Shown here: in pieces, positions 42,741 to 55,400 of the stretch | Layout of the letters: each line of letters starts with the position of its first letter | How positions within the stretch are numbered: the first letter of the stretch is position 1 | From: Bryopsis sp. KO-2023 | Lineage: Eukaryota; Chlorophyta; Ulvophyceae; Bryopsidales; Bryopsidaceae | Direction: 5' to 3' | Assembly (NCBI GenBank): GCA_030272585.1 | Contig: BSYQ01000002.1 | Location: 3,534,001 to 3,598,000, forward strand | DNA length: 64,000 nt | Position numbers and translations under genes: made by a program | The notes under the pieces: generated by a model | What the model was told of the DNA's origin: nothing | The model's input: only the letters and a program-made list of their open reading frames with translations | The model's database searches: none

Positions 42741-44364
42741 CAGACCCAAACAGCTTGTGTTGCTTTCATGAAATACGATCATCAGCGATATCGCTGTTTA
42801 ACATCGATGTTTCCACTTGGATGCATGAACAATTAAGACCTCTGCCGCTAAAGAGGTTTTTTCTCTCAGTGGTGCAGACACGATGTCGTCAAGGTAGTTT
42901 TTAATTTCGTTGCGGTTGTAACACGTTTTGTCGGCAGGGGCAACAGGAAAATTTTTTCTTTGGTTGTCAGGTTAGATATATTGCTGAGAAAATTGGCCCC
43001 CGTCATCCTGTGCCGCCGCCACTTGTGCCGCCGCCACTTGTGCACCGCCGCAGAAAACAGACATAGAAACTACAGAAACACTGTAGCATCGCCGTCGCAA
43101 AATTTTCCGCTAGAAAGTGAGGAGATGCTCAAGGAACTAGGCATCCACTGAGCAAAACTCATCTCTTTCGAGGATGGATTTATCAGTCCAAAAAACGAAA
43201 GTAAAACTCAGTCCGGCCTGGAGATGAGAATGGAAGAAGGTGCCAACATGTACACAGCCCCCCTGGGCATGCCCCCCCACCCCCAAAAAAAAGAATTTCT
43301 TTTTATTTGTCTCCTGTTGATGAGAAAATTGCGCTCAACTGATTGAAACAAAGATCAAAAAGAAAAAGTTGCTCAGAACTGCGTTACAAATACATCATCC
43401 CTGTAATTATTAAGATTTTTAGCTTTTGTAAGTTTTGTCCCAGATATCTTGTTAAAAAACGAGCTTCAAAGTAAAAGCTTGGTAAGAAGAGGAAGGGAAC
43501 TTCCAAAGAAAGCCCTCTCTTCCCTGAAAACATGCCTCCAAAAAACAAAAATGAAGTAAGCTTTCTCATATACTGTTGCATATACTGTTTTTGGTGCATC
43601 CAAAACAAGTATTCCAGGAGCATATCAAAAAAAAGATCATCGAACTGGTCATATTCCAGGAGCATATACAAAAAATCAAAATTGAACTGGTGGCGACAAT
43701 CGTCTCCTGGACTCCAAAATCTGAGGGGAGATTTTGTTCCCCCCTCATCCCTGAGCAGATCGGCACCAATAACGATGAAAAGTCTGTAAATCCATTTATC
43801 TTCTCACAAAGACAGAAAAAACATAAAAACCGAAACCCCGTATAACCCAGCCGACGCTGGTTTTAGCTGGGGTTGGGTTGTCGTTGGGTTGGCATTGATG
43901 TCGACGTCAACAAAGACGTCTGGTGTCCTGGTTAAGCCGTCGCATTCAATCAAGTGTTTTGATGCCAATCTGTCGTTCTTTTCAAAACGAAACAAACAAA
44001 CAAACAACATTTACATTTCAAAACAAACACGCGTGTTTAACACTGAGCCGCAAGAATATGTATCCAAGCGCCGCACAAACATTATTAGATGTCGCGTAAT
44101 CGTTGAAAGTATCATTTGCAATCGCATCATGATGACCCGAGGGGCGATTTTTACAAGATTTTTGGACAATTTTTGGTGTCGTCATGTTGAAGGAGGGTGA
44201 TTTCGCAGTGTAATAAGTGATTACTAATATCCGTGCAAAACCCTGCCACTTTTCGCGATATCAAAAACGCCACCAGACTTCCTTCGAAAAGAAGGTCTTC
44301 CCCGCCACAGCGTTTGACGAGAGGAGGGCCTGAGGGGTTTTCTGTCGTTCGCGGGGAAGAAACG
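42741..44364. other. Intergenic with two small tandem repeats
   Basis: A 16-bp unit containing GCCGCCGCCACTTGT is repeated at 43012-43050. A unit of about 42 bp with ATTCCAGGAGCATAT and GAACTGGT is repeated twice at 43605-43690. No gene identified. Confidence 0.4.
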
Positions 44365-46979
44365 ATGAGTGGAACGGAGGCGGACAATGTCGAGGAAGCG
44401 ATGCAGGTCCCGTTGCTGGGTCAAAGTGGGGATGCTGCTTCTCCAGACTCCAAACTACGAAAATTGGGGTGAGTTTTCGGGGATATGTCAAGCAGTGGTG
44501 TCTTAGTTCAACCCAGCGCTGCCGAGTGGTGTCACGAAGAGTTCGCAGGGTGCTCCTTCTGCTTTTGGGTGGTTTTTCCTCACCCCATGGAAAGACTCGA
44601 TCAGTAATGAAGCCCTTGAACAAATGCTAGCAGTGTTTAGTTTGTGTTGATGTTTCCAGCTTTTTCCCCTAAGAAATAATCACCAAGAAATTAAGAAAAA
44701 TGTTATTATTAATACAAGAAATGAATTGTAGTGAACAAATTGTTAGGCAAATCTCAGGGGAAACCTTGATTTGGTTTCTGGATTTCGTTTTTGCTCAGGG
44801 CTTGGACAAAAAAGACGGTGCTGCAGCATTTCTTGCCTTTGGGTGAGATTTCAGGAAACGAACAGCATTCATGTAACGCAGTTTTCCGAAGTGCTATAGA
44901 CTTTGGCCTGGTATATGTTCTAGGAATTTGGTCAGTTTTTTTTTTTGTTCGGAAACATATTCAATGTTTCACATTGAAAACCAAATGAAATGCAGCCCAG
45001 CACTTCCAGAGAGAAACTGCCCGTTTTCACTCACTTTTTGGTCGTATTTCTACTGTACCTGTCTGACTAATTATGATCAACGTACATTCCTGAAAGATGG
45101 TTTCGCCAGGGGTTTCTAATTTGAGACAATGATAATGAACGGTTATGTTAAGTATGAGCATCAGTGGGGCCTGGTGGAAATAGAAAAAACGAATAAGTCA
45201 ATAAATTCATGAATAAACTAATTTTTTTAAAAATAAAAAACAGTCAAGAACTGAAAATTAATAGAAATAGTACACAAAAAAAATATTGTTTTTTTTGTTA
45301 CATTGCATCAGCTCTATGAGAGTTGAAAACCCACGAAGGGGTATTTTTTAAGAATCTTCTCATCAAATCAATCGAAAACTACCATTTCTTTTGCATACAT
45401 ATTTTTTATTCTCGAATTCAACCCAAGAAAATTGAAAAGTTGAATTGTTCTCTGACCTCGCTTTATTTTTTGGTGTGTGTTCTTTACCATTCAGGATTTC
45501 TTGTAGCTTTGGTTTGGGCAATGCTGTGGCCGTATCCAGGAGAAGCAATTTCTGAATGGAAGGTGATATGCTGAAGATTTTTCACATTTTTTTTTCTTGA
45601 GGGGGGGGGGAGGAGGGCAAGAAGGATGCATATCCTGACCACATACATCTGGCCATCATTTTTCCACCACAAGAGTAATTCAAGTTGTGTTTGAAAAAAA
45701 AATAATAGAAAAAAGTAGAAATATAGATGTACTTTTTTTCATTTGCTTATGTTGTGGAATTTATAGGCACCCTTAAAATTGAGGAGGAAACGTGTCTCGG
45801 TTGATTGGCTGAAACCTAGTGTTCAGGGCTTCTTTGTTTTAAGAAGGATTGCACAGAGGAACCTACTCCTCGGTAGACTTATTATCTTCTTCCAGTTCTG
45901 GACCTGATCATGATTTTGTCTGCATGCCTGGCTCCCGTCCTCCCCCCCCCGAAAAAGACATTCTTTTTGTAATTATTAAAAAATAAAATAAGAAAAGTTG
46001 TTTGATAGCATCAAAAACAAACTTTGCCCTCCTTCCTTCCCCCCCCCCAAAAAAATAAAAAAAATAAAAAATAGAGAGGTAGCCTAGATTTGATTTCAAA
46101 AGCAATTGAGTTCAAGCCGACATTTTGAACTCATCAGTAGATGAATCAGTCAGACTCTTGCAAAATCACACACCACCACTGATCTCGTCCATGGCCTATT
46201 TATAGCATACCCAATTCATCCTGGGGCTACCTCGTTAGGTATATCTCTGATATCTCTGATATCTCAAAACGCTAACTGCATTTTTCCACCCCTTTTTTTC
46301 CAGGTGGGTGACTATCGACTCATTCAAACCATAAACGTGTGCACGATCTTCATCATCTCTGGGCTGACGCTCAAAACCACCGACATCATGGCAGCCCTCA
46401 AAGCTTACGTCGGGTTCCTTTACGGCGCCATCACCATCCTCATATTAACCCCGTGCTTAGGCTTTGCCTTGGTCAAAATCCCCTCCAGCACTCCCGAATT
46501 CGCCACTGGGCTAGCAATTTTCGCCGCCGTCCCCACCACGCTCACATCAGGGGTTACCCTGGCGGTGCAAGCTTACTGCAACGGAGCGCTCGCCTTGATG
46601 CTGACGGTTTGCACCAACATGCTGGGCATCCTCACCACCCCTTTCGCGATCTCTGTCGTGGTTGGCGGCGGCGTTCAATTTTGTAGGGGTGGGCATCCTG
46701 CGGTTGAGAGACAGGGAGCGGAAAGCGGTACTCATCATGGCGAGTCAGAAAACGCTGCCGGTTACGGTGACTGTTATTTCGTTTTTGAAGGAGAGCGAGG
46801 TGGGGGATTTTGGGTTGATCACGATTCCTTGCGTGATTGCACATATCTCGCAGCTGTTTATTGATGCTTACATCGTGGGGATATGGATTGCGAAATATGA
46901 GGCGCAGGAAACCGCGCCGCACCTCTCTGATAATGATGATGGCTATAAGCAGCCCAATGGTCGAAAGGAGTCGAATTGA
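44365..46979 (+). pseudogene. BASS/SLC10A7-type transporter gene with internal deletion
   Basis: Exon 44365-44469 encodes a hydrophilic N-terminus (MSGTEADNVEEAMQVPLLG). Exons 44799-44842, 45495-45562 and 46304 onward join in frame as VLQHFLPLG, FLVALVWAMLWPYPGEAISEW and VGDYRLIQTINVCTIFIISG, the N-terminal half of a bile acid/sodium symporter-like membrane protein. The first intron's phases do not match the next exon. After ILTTPFAISVVVGGG (about 46670) the frame is lost, and the conserved C-terminal motif resumes one frame over as AVLIMASQKTLPVTVTVISF, ending at 46979. About 90-100 residues of central membrane helices are missing. Family members carry organic anions across plastid or other membranes. 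This copy looks non-functional unless an unusual splice repairs it. Confidence 0.6.
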
Positions 46980-47790
46980 GTGGCGTCAAAAAGGCGCTGG
47001 CAATTCTAGTTTCAGAATTGCTTGTTTGTTGTTTTTCTTTTTTATCGATCATTCGATGAAGTTAACATGCACAGATTTTCATTTTTTTTCTTCAGCATAT
47101 TTTTTTTTAAAGGTGGATTGTTTCGATTTTCCATCAATTCTGTTCCCCTTCTTTCCACACTGCTTGGGGGAGGGGGATTTGGGTCAAGGTGTGCAATTTT
47201 TATTTTTTTTTTCGGGGGAAATTAGCGCTTGTTTTTGCTGCCTCAGGAAGAAAAAATCGAATTTTTTGTAACCATACATTGATTTCAGGTGATATTTTGT
47301 TCACCTTCCAAAGAGAAGACCCCTTACTTTTACTGCTTGTTTGTTTGGATCATTTCTATATTTTTTGATTCACATTGATTAATTGAGAATGAAGGCCAAA
47401 AACTAACCTGATCACCTCACAATTAAAACAGCAGATGGGAGTTCTGTGGAGACCCCACTGCAAGCAAACATTCTTAAAGTGCCTTTTCCCTTTTTCTATG
47501 ATCCTGTTGTCAATGATTACATCATCATAAGGTTGTTAATTTTTGCATAGAACTTTGCAAACCGCGAAGATTTTGTAGGCATTTAAAAAAAATTCCGATA
47601 AGAAACATTACACACAACACCCAAAATGCTGAAGAGCATTCACAGAATTCAGGGGCAATCTCCCTACTAGAGCGGCTGGGCTTGAAAGGAATTTCTTGGG
47701 GGGAGCAGTCTGTGGATGGATGGCCGAAGAAAGGGTTGTTCACATGAAGAGGTCTATCACCAGCTACCGATGTTCATTTTTCCCTCAGCA
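46980..47790. other. Intergenic, nothing identified
   Basis: T-rich 3' flank of the transporter gene. No gene seen. Confidence 0.4.
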
Positions 47791-47802
47791 TTTTTCTTCC
47801 AG

Positions 47803-47958
47803 GAAAAAAAGAAAACTAAGAATAAAAGAGAGGGAAAAGATGTGGATCTCAGATGCCCACAGCCCATCAACCTCGAGACGTACAGTTGCTGCACAAAACC
47901 CCAAAACGAAAACCCCGATTATTGTTGGATGATAATTTCCTGTCCTGCAAAAAATTGA
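47803..47958 (+). CDS. Cysteine-containing peptide exon (CPQ-INL type), 5' exon not found
   Basis: After a TTCCAG acceptor the frame reads a lysine-rich stretch (KKKTKNKREGKDVDL), then CPQPINLETYSCC and PDYCWMIISCPAKN, with five cysteines in 35 residues before the stop at 47956-47958. A homologous fragment lies at 36640-36696. Size and cysteines suggest the mature part of another small secreted peptide, but no signal-peptide exon is seen upstream, so this is tentative. Confidence 0.35.
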   Translation, partial: EKKKTKNKREGKDVDLRCPQPINLETYSCCTKPQNENPDYCWMIISCPAKN

Positions 47959-48928
47959 GCAAGCGAAAATGACATCAAGTTCTTTGCATAAATACATCAG
48001 GGTGACTGACATATTGTTTTTTTTCACTTTAACTCACCTTGGCATGCATAATCGCCTTCAGCGGTTTGCAAGAGTGGATCACAAACTTGATGATGACTAA
48101 GCACCAGTTCAGTTGAGGTGTGGCAGTCCTTTTCCACCACACTTCAAGCTCAACCAACATCCACATAGTCAGACTCTCCTTCTTCGCATCCTGCCAACGG
48201 TACCATGAAATCATGAAAGGCCCCGACTTCTTTTTCTGCATTGGGTTCTTCTTCTACCCACAAAGGCTGTCATTCGCCACTATGAATCTCGATACCTTGC
48301 TTTACAAACAGAAAAAAAAAGAGATTCAAGGCTGGTTGGGTTGAACTCTTTTTTCAAAAGATATATCTCATCTCGACTGCAAAAATAGAAAATCAGAGAC
48401 AGGCAGAGTTTAGGAATGGTTGGTGGGTGGAAAGGGGAACAAAAACCCTTAACAATGAACATCAAAAACCTTTTGCACTCACATCATATTACGATTCCAG
48501 CTCTATCGGTGCAATTGTTTCTTTGCTTCCTCCGCTACAGGTTTTTCATGTCGATGAAAGCTTCAGCAGCACAGTTCTGTGCATTTGCCCCTTTTTTCTT
48601 GTTTGCTTTGGAATTCAAATTTTTCATATGTTTTTGGTTTGATCAGAATGTTCTATTCCAACAGCGCTCCCACCCACTTTGTTTTGGTATGGTTTTTTTT
48701 TACTTTTTACTTTTTCCTCAGCCTGCAATTTGCCCCACCTACCCCTCTGATTTTGTTTTTCTTTCACTTTTTTCGGTCTACAGTTTTTCTTTTGACCCTG
48801 CTACCTAAAACAGGCCTCAAAAATCTCCCAAACCCCTCCCAACTCCCTTCCTTCCCCCTTTCCCCCCTTCCAGTGGAAGGCTTCCACTCCACCAAACCAC
48901 ACAGATATAAAAATACAATGGTGACGCA
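47959..48928. other. 3' flank of the tail-anchored gene
   Basis: No gene supported. It contains the CCCCACCTACCCC motif at about 48733 and the ATATAAAAATACAATGGTGA segment near 48904 shared with the 3' side of the paralogue at 4.2 kb. Confidence 0.4.
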
Positions 48929-49959
48929 TCACCGCTTAGTGCCGGCACAGATTGCCCTCTTGGCAAGAAATGACAATCCCACAGCCCCAATCAATATCCC
49001 TTGCAACCATCTTTTCCTCCCCCTGCCATCCCTTGCCACCCTCACTTCCACCTCTCCCAACTCCTGACCCTCCCCAGCATGCTCCGGCTCTTGCAGAATC
49101 GGGCTAGCAGGCCGACTGCTCTTCTCATTCTTCATCTTTCTGACCCCAGCCCCCTCTGCCAGCCCCTCCAGACCATCCTCCAATGCGTTTTCGCCATTTC
49201 CACCCATATCGGACACACCAGCCCTTATCTGTTCTCTACCTCCCGATATTGGAATCGATTCTTCCACCTGTGTATTGTGCTCCTCCAGCAGGCACAACAG
49301 CCTCCTATTCTCGAACATCGCAGTCATGGCGGCACGCTCTGAATCAGCCCACCTCTCCTCGGACTGAGCCAAACTCCTCTGGAGAAAAAGAACAACAGAA
49401 TTTGGTATGATAGATGGTCAAATCATAGATTTTGAAAGCAATCATCCAGGACATCCCACTGTTTCTCAAATTCTCTCACCTGTAGACCCTCCACAATCTC
49501 ATTCAGCCTCCTGTTTTCCTTGAGGGATTCTTCCAGCTGCTTGTGGAGGCGCTCGTTTTCTTCCCTCAGTACAGAAGAAGGCGTCAACACAGGAGATTGG
49601 CTGGCAACAGATGGGGTCCGCGAGAGCTCCTGGGAGGGCTGCACAGACCGGTCGCGTCTCACAACACCATGCTCCATGGCCATGAGTGAGGAGAAGTCCA
49701 ACAGGGGGATCCAAGCAGGTGTCAACCGCCTCGCACTGGTGACGGACTCGCATAACAGGATATCATCGAGCTCGCTGTCGGAAAAACAGGTTCCAGCGGG
49801 GACATCCCTATTTCCGTCGCACGACGTTTCAGAATCATCAGTAGACGAGGGGCTCGCTATACCTTTCAAAACCTCGCCTTCGTCGAGCCCCTCGTCCACT
49901 GATTTTTCTTCGTCTACCCAACCCCAAAGAATGGAGTGAGGGGAAGTCTGGGTCGACAT
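48929..49959 (-). CDS. Tail-anchored coiled-coil protein (309 aa, two exons)
   Basis: Exon 49959-49480 (MSTQTSPHSILWGWVDEEK onward) ends in phase 0 at GTGAGA; a TTTCTCCAG acceptor opens exon 49378-48929, giving 309 residues. Residues 1-120 are acidic and Ser-rich, probably disordered. Residues about 125-195 form one coiled coil that runs across the splice (ENERLHKQLEESLKENRRL, then RSLAQSEERWADSERAAM). An acidic linker follows. The last 28 residues are a hydrophobic helix (LQGILIGAVGLSFLA) with basic flanks, the plan of a tail-anchored protein facing the cytosol. Cargo or partner unknown. A truncated paralogue lies at 4276-4652. Confidence 0.65.
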
Positions 49960-50723
49960 CGTGTTTTCCTGAAAAAAAACATTCGTGACCAAATAAACAT
50001 GCATGCACTGCTTGACAGCATTCTCAAAAACCACCTGCCCCAACGAAGCTACACGGCGGCAAGCAAAGGAGGTCGTCTTGGAAAAAACAGCGAGGCATCG
50101 GCCAACCGCATCCTTCCGAAAGATAGAGAAAAAGAGTGAACGACCCCATCGACCGGCTTTGGCGCGAAATTTGCTGCTGGCCTATTCCCAGGTGGCGCAC
50201 GTCGAAACCGACCGCCGGTCGCCGACCCGTTTTCATAAGCCAAAAGCGACTCCAGAAAGACAAAGGCAAAGACAAACCCTCAAAAATAGGGTAAGCGATG
50301 GCAACACGAAAGCAACGAGAGACCCACCGCTTCCATTCTTTTTTCGTGCGTTTGTTTGTTTGTTCGACACGGTCCCGTTCAGGCGCAAGCAGAAAACCCA
50401 GTGAACGTTCTGTAGACGTTCCCTTGCCAGTTTTCCAAGTGACTATCGTTAGTGTTTGATAACCCCCCCATGAATTCAACACTGTGAATTCAACAAGGAC
50501 ATCACTATATTCACTGTTTTTTCATCCTGGAAAACCGAAAACCCCTGCTTTCTTTTATTTCCGCAAATAGTGCCATAGAGTACGTTTTCTGGTGCGCGTT
50601 CGTAACAGGCCCGTTCGATTCTCCCGCATTTTTTTTTTCTTCGCTGAAACCACCGAAACCACGAGGCCTAGGCGAGATACAACTTGGGTACAAAGGGGTT
50701 TTCTTTGTGCCGCGTTTGAACGA

Positions 50724-51482
50724 ATGAGCGATTACGTGAGTGTTGAGTGGGAGCTCCCTAGTGGCGTGGTTGGTCGAGTCTTCGAGGGGCTTTGCCCGAG
50801 GGCTTTGGCCAGGTGCTCCTGTGTCGCTAAGGCTTGGAACGAAGTCACCAAGGAAGGCCCTTTCGCTAAGAAAATCGGCCTCGAGAGATCCTGGCGATGT
50901 GGCACCGTTGTGCCGAAATGTATCGAGCTCCTCAAGAATCGGTGGATCGAAAGTTACGCTATGCGGGGCGAGATGATTGCGATAGTTGGGGATGAAAAGA
51001 TTTTTTCTGTGAACGCTGAGAAAGGCGACGTCTTGACTAGGGACCGAGCCAACATGGGGAGTTCGGCTGTGTGTTTGATCAATGGAATGTTCCTGTGCGA
51101 GAGTGACACGCGAATGGTGGCGGTCCTGGAAATGCCTGAATTGAGACAGATCGCGGCCATTAGCCTTCGTTTCGAGGTTCATGCGATCGTGGATGTCGGA
51201 GACCACGTGGCCTTTGGTGGTACGTTTGGGTGCCTGGATTTGTGGAGCAAGATGGGTTGGACTCGTGTGAAGGTTTTGAATGAGGGTGGCCCGGTGCAAG
51301 AGGACATTTTATGTGCCGCATTTGCCAAGGGAGTGGGTTTGTTGATATGTGGATTGAGGGTTGGGCATCTGGAAGTGTGGAGCTTGGCCTCCTGCACCCG
51401 CGTGGTGGCACTCGAGGGACACTCTCGTCCTATCTTGCGTGTTGATGCCAATGACAAGATGTTTGTTAGTGGCTCTGTGTAG
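50724..51482 (+). pseudogene. F-box/WD40 protein copy 3, 5' part, broken by the Ty3 insertion
   Basis: The ATG at 50724 opens the same protein as copy 1, with few differences (for example VGDEKIF for VGEEKIF). The frame runs about 250 codons to FVSGSV and then hits a TAG formed by the LTR's first bases. The F-box and the first WD40 blades are kept and the last blades lost, so an unstable or dominant-interfering product is possible if it is transcribed. Confidence 0.85.
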
Positions 51483-51689
51483 AGGGTCACGTTGTTGATG
51501 AGAGGGAGTGGTCGTGAGAGAGAGAGGTGGTCGGGGTCACAAGCTCTATCGAGCGTCAATGTCTTACACAGGTCAAAATATGGTCCTCGATACAATCCCA
51601 ATAGTGCCCTTTATCCTAACTCTATGTCGGACACCGAGAAAGTCAATCACGTGGCTCTAACTAGCCCGAAAATCAATGACCCGACTACA
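51478..51689 (-). repeat. 3' LTR of the Ty3 element
   Basis: 212 bp, with no difference seen from the other LTR. Its outer bases create the premature stop in the WD40 frame. Confidence 0.95.
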
Positions 51690-51702
51690 ATCCCCTCCAC
51701 CT

Positions 51703-52415
51703 CACCGACTAAACTCCAGTCAGGCGAGTGAGGTCACATCTATCAAAATCCAAAAGAGCAACTCAGGATCGTATCCCAAAAATCAGTCCAAAGTCCGTCA
51801 AAGTCCGAATCCGAATCAATCCGAGAATAGAGAGAAAAACGTCCCACTATCCCGTTCTCTCAAGCGAGCCAATTCCAAAAGGCAAAGCTCAGCTCATTTC
51901 ATTCTAGCCCACTCGAGTTCGAATCCAGCCCAAGTCAATTCAATAAACAGTCAATCAATCAATGTCCCACTGACTCCCAGCTAGCAAATAAACAGTTCAC
52001 AGCCAGCACTCTAGCAAACTCCCCTCCAGAAACATAATCAAAACATTCAAAGTCCAGGAAGTGCTAGGGAGTACAGGAAAATCAAAACACAGGAATCCAG
52101 TCCCAAGAATCCCAAATGTTCCAGTAAAAATAAGAAATCCCCAGTCAATAAACAATCAGGTCATTCAGGTTTCAAAACACTAGCCTCTTCCCAGGCTACC
52201 CAAATTCGATTTTCTTTTCACTTCCTTTTCGAATCTTCTTTCTAAAAACTTCCACTTCGACTTCGATCGGTTTCCAGCGACTTACCCAAAGCAGTCTGCG
52301 GTTGCCTAGCGGTAGTACCCATCACGCAATCCGATAACCGCTCCCTCGCACTCCGTCAGTCTGTGGGTATTCTGGTCGTCCTTCGCCTCGATCGTCGCAA
52401 AGTCGTCACCACCAA
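51703..52415 (-). other. 3' untranslated region of the Ty3 element
   Basis: About 700 bp between the polyprotein stop and the polypurine tract, rich in CAATC/CAGTC words on the plus strand. No frame seen. Confidence 0.5.
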
Positions 52416-55400
52416 TCACGTCCGCCCCCGAAGGATAGCTTCTTCCTTCGTAGGCTGGATTCCGACCAGTTGGTGGTATGCCGCCACCCTTTCTGACGCG
52501 TTAACCAAGTGCTTCCATGGCTCCCAGGAATCGTGTTCGATCCCATAGCCGACCCAGCGAATCAGATATCTCCTCGTCACCTTTCGTCCACGTCTTGTTT
52601 CCTTGTGATCCAGCACCCTCTCGACTTCGTATTCGAGTTCCTCTTCATTAATCACCGGTGCTGGCGGCTCTGGCTCAGGTCGTCGAAAGTCTGACGACTC
52701 CTTAAATCTCCGCAATCTCACAATATGGAAAACGTCGTGAATTTTCCACGTCTCTGGTAACTTGAGCTTGTAGGCAACCTTTCCGACTCTTGCGACCACC
52801 TCAAACGGTCCCACGAAACGTGGTCCGAGCTTCGGCGAAATCCCGCTGCCAGCAAATGACAGATTCTGGGTCGTCAGCAAAACTCGTTCTCCAACCGCGA
52901 ACTCTTCTTCACGTCGCGACTTGTCGGCATACTTCCGTTGCCTCTCCTGAGCTTGTTTCCACAGTTGTTTAGCCAAATCCAAGTCATTCTTCATGTTCGA
53001 CAGAATGTCGTGCACGCCGCGAATCTCGCTCTCGACGCGTCGACCTCCGATAAGCGCCATCGGCACTAACGGGTGCTCCCCTGAGTTCAAATAGAACGGC
53101 GTGTGACCCGTCGACGTATGCTTTCCATTATTGTACGCGAACTCGGCGGCCGGCAATCTCTCGTCCCAGTCGCGCCGTCGTGCGTCGACATAACAGCGTA
53201 GCGTCTCCTCTAACACACGGTTCATTCTTTCCGTTTGGCCGTCGGTCTGCGGGTGAAACGCCGAGCTCATCTTCAATGACGTCCCACTGAGCTCCATTAG
53301 TCGTCGCCAGAATGCTGAGACGAATCGACTGTCGCGGTCCGACACCAAACTCGTCGGCATCCCGTGGTGTCGCCACACCTCTCTGAAGAATATGTCCGCC
53401 AAATCCTTGGCAGACGCGCTCGTCGACGTCGGTATGAAGTGCGTCATTTTGCTCAGCCGGTCGACGAACACCACAATCGCCGAATGCCCTCGTTCTGTTT
53501 CCGGAAGCTGCACGATCAAGTCGAGACTGACCGACTCCCAGCGTCGTTCCGGTATCGAGAGCGGCTGCAGCTTCCCAGCTGGAAGCTTCGCTTCTGCTTT
53601 AGATTTCTGGCATTTAGGACATGTTCTGCAATATTCAGCAACATCCTTATCCAATCTTCTCCAGTAAAAATATCTCTTGATTAGATCAAGAGTCCTTTCT
53701 CTGCCCTTGTGGCCTGCCACGGCTGAGTCATGTGCCTCTTTCAGGACATCATGTCTGATGGATGTAGGAATGACTAATTGCCCAGTTTTCTTCATGAGAG
53801 TTCCTTCATGTAACTTGAATTGTTTGATGACATTTGCATCCTGTTTCTCCAGTAGTTCCTTGATGTTGATGCAATATCCATCCTTTCCTTGCTCAGTTCT
53901 GATCTTTTCTCTTGGTATCTTCACTTGTTCCACCTGACTTCTTGTCAACACATTCAGGGATGGGGCTCCTCCATCCATAGTTTGATTCTGTGCCATGTTT
54001 GCCTCCATTCTGCAACTGTCTGCATCATTTACCAGTCGCTGTCCAAGTGGTCTTAACTTCTCAGGGATCCCATCAGATTCCTCTCCAGAAGACCAACATT
54101 TCAACTCAGTTGCTTGTGGATTAATCCTTACTTCTTTCTTGGACTTTTCCTCACCCTTAGGTGGTTTTAGAGCTGCCACTGGACCTTCATTCAACTCCTC
54201 AGTCGAAATTCCAGTCTTTTCTGGTTTGCTTGTGTCAGGGGTGTTCCTTCCATCTCCCCCTCCATTTCTTTTGTTCTTTTGTTCCAGTGGTAGCCCCAAA
54301 GGCTTCTCTACATCTGTGCAATCCCCAGCACCAGATGTCTCCAGCAGTTTGTTTATTTCAGTCTGTGATAGCTTGTCCCCAGTTTGCTTCTCAATCAGAC
54401 TCCCTTGTTCAGTTTGGTTGATATTCTGTTCTTGTTCTCTGTTGGGTGTTTGGAGAGAACCAAGTTCCCCCTCCTGTTCCATTAATTTCTGGTTCTGTTG
54501 TCCTTTTTCAGCTTGATTTCCATTTGTCCTATTCTCCTTCAGCATTTGTCTGTTCGTTGTTCCTGCAACTTTCCGATCAACACATTCATCTTTCCACAAC
54601 TCAATCACTTTGCCTGACGACTTCTGTTGGGCTGACGACTCCTCATCCCCTCCTGAACTCAATCCAGAACTCCGATTGGGTTGAGGACACCTACTCAAGG
54701 CGTCGGCCACAACGTTGTCCGTCCCTTTTATGTGCACAGTGTCGAAGTCGAACGGTGCTAGGAACTGCGTCCATCGCACTTGTCTCCGAGTCAATCCTTT
54801 CTGAGTGTCGAGCCAAACCAAACTCGCATTATCTGTTCTCAACACGAAGTGCCGCCCCTCCAGATATGTGCGCCATTTCTTAAGGCAGTGCACAATCGCA
54901 AGGAGCTCCTGTTCGTGAACAGGATAGTTCTGTTCGGCCTCCGTGAACTTGTGTGACTCAAAACAAATAGGGTGTAACCCTTTTTCCGTTCGCTGCATTA
55001 GAACACCACCGATGCCAGCTTGCGACGCATCTGTTGCCACCACCACCGGAAGTTCGTCGTCGAAGTGCTTCAGCACTGGCGTCGTTGTCATAGCCGTTTT
55101 TAGAGACTCGAAAGCCTGCCGCTCCAGCCGTCCCCAATTCCAACCATTGTGTTTTTTCGTTAGATTCGTCAAAGGGGCAGCGAGCACCGAAAAGTTCCTG
55201 ACGAACCTTCGGTAAAACGAACACAGTCCAAAAAAACTGCGAACGTCGTGTACAGACTTCGGCGTCGGCCATTCTTTTATCGATTTAACTTTTTCCGCCG
55301 TGGGGTAAGTTCCATCCCGTTCCAGCCACGTTCCCAGAAACTCGACGCCGCTTTTTCCAAACTCACACTTACTGCACTTCGCATACAGTCCTTGCTCCTC

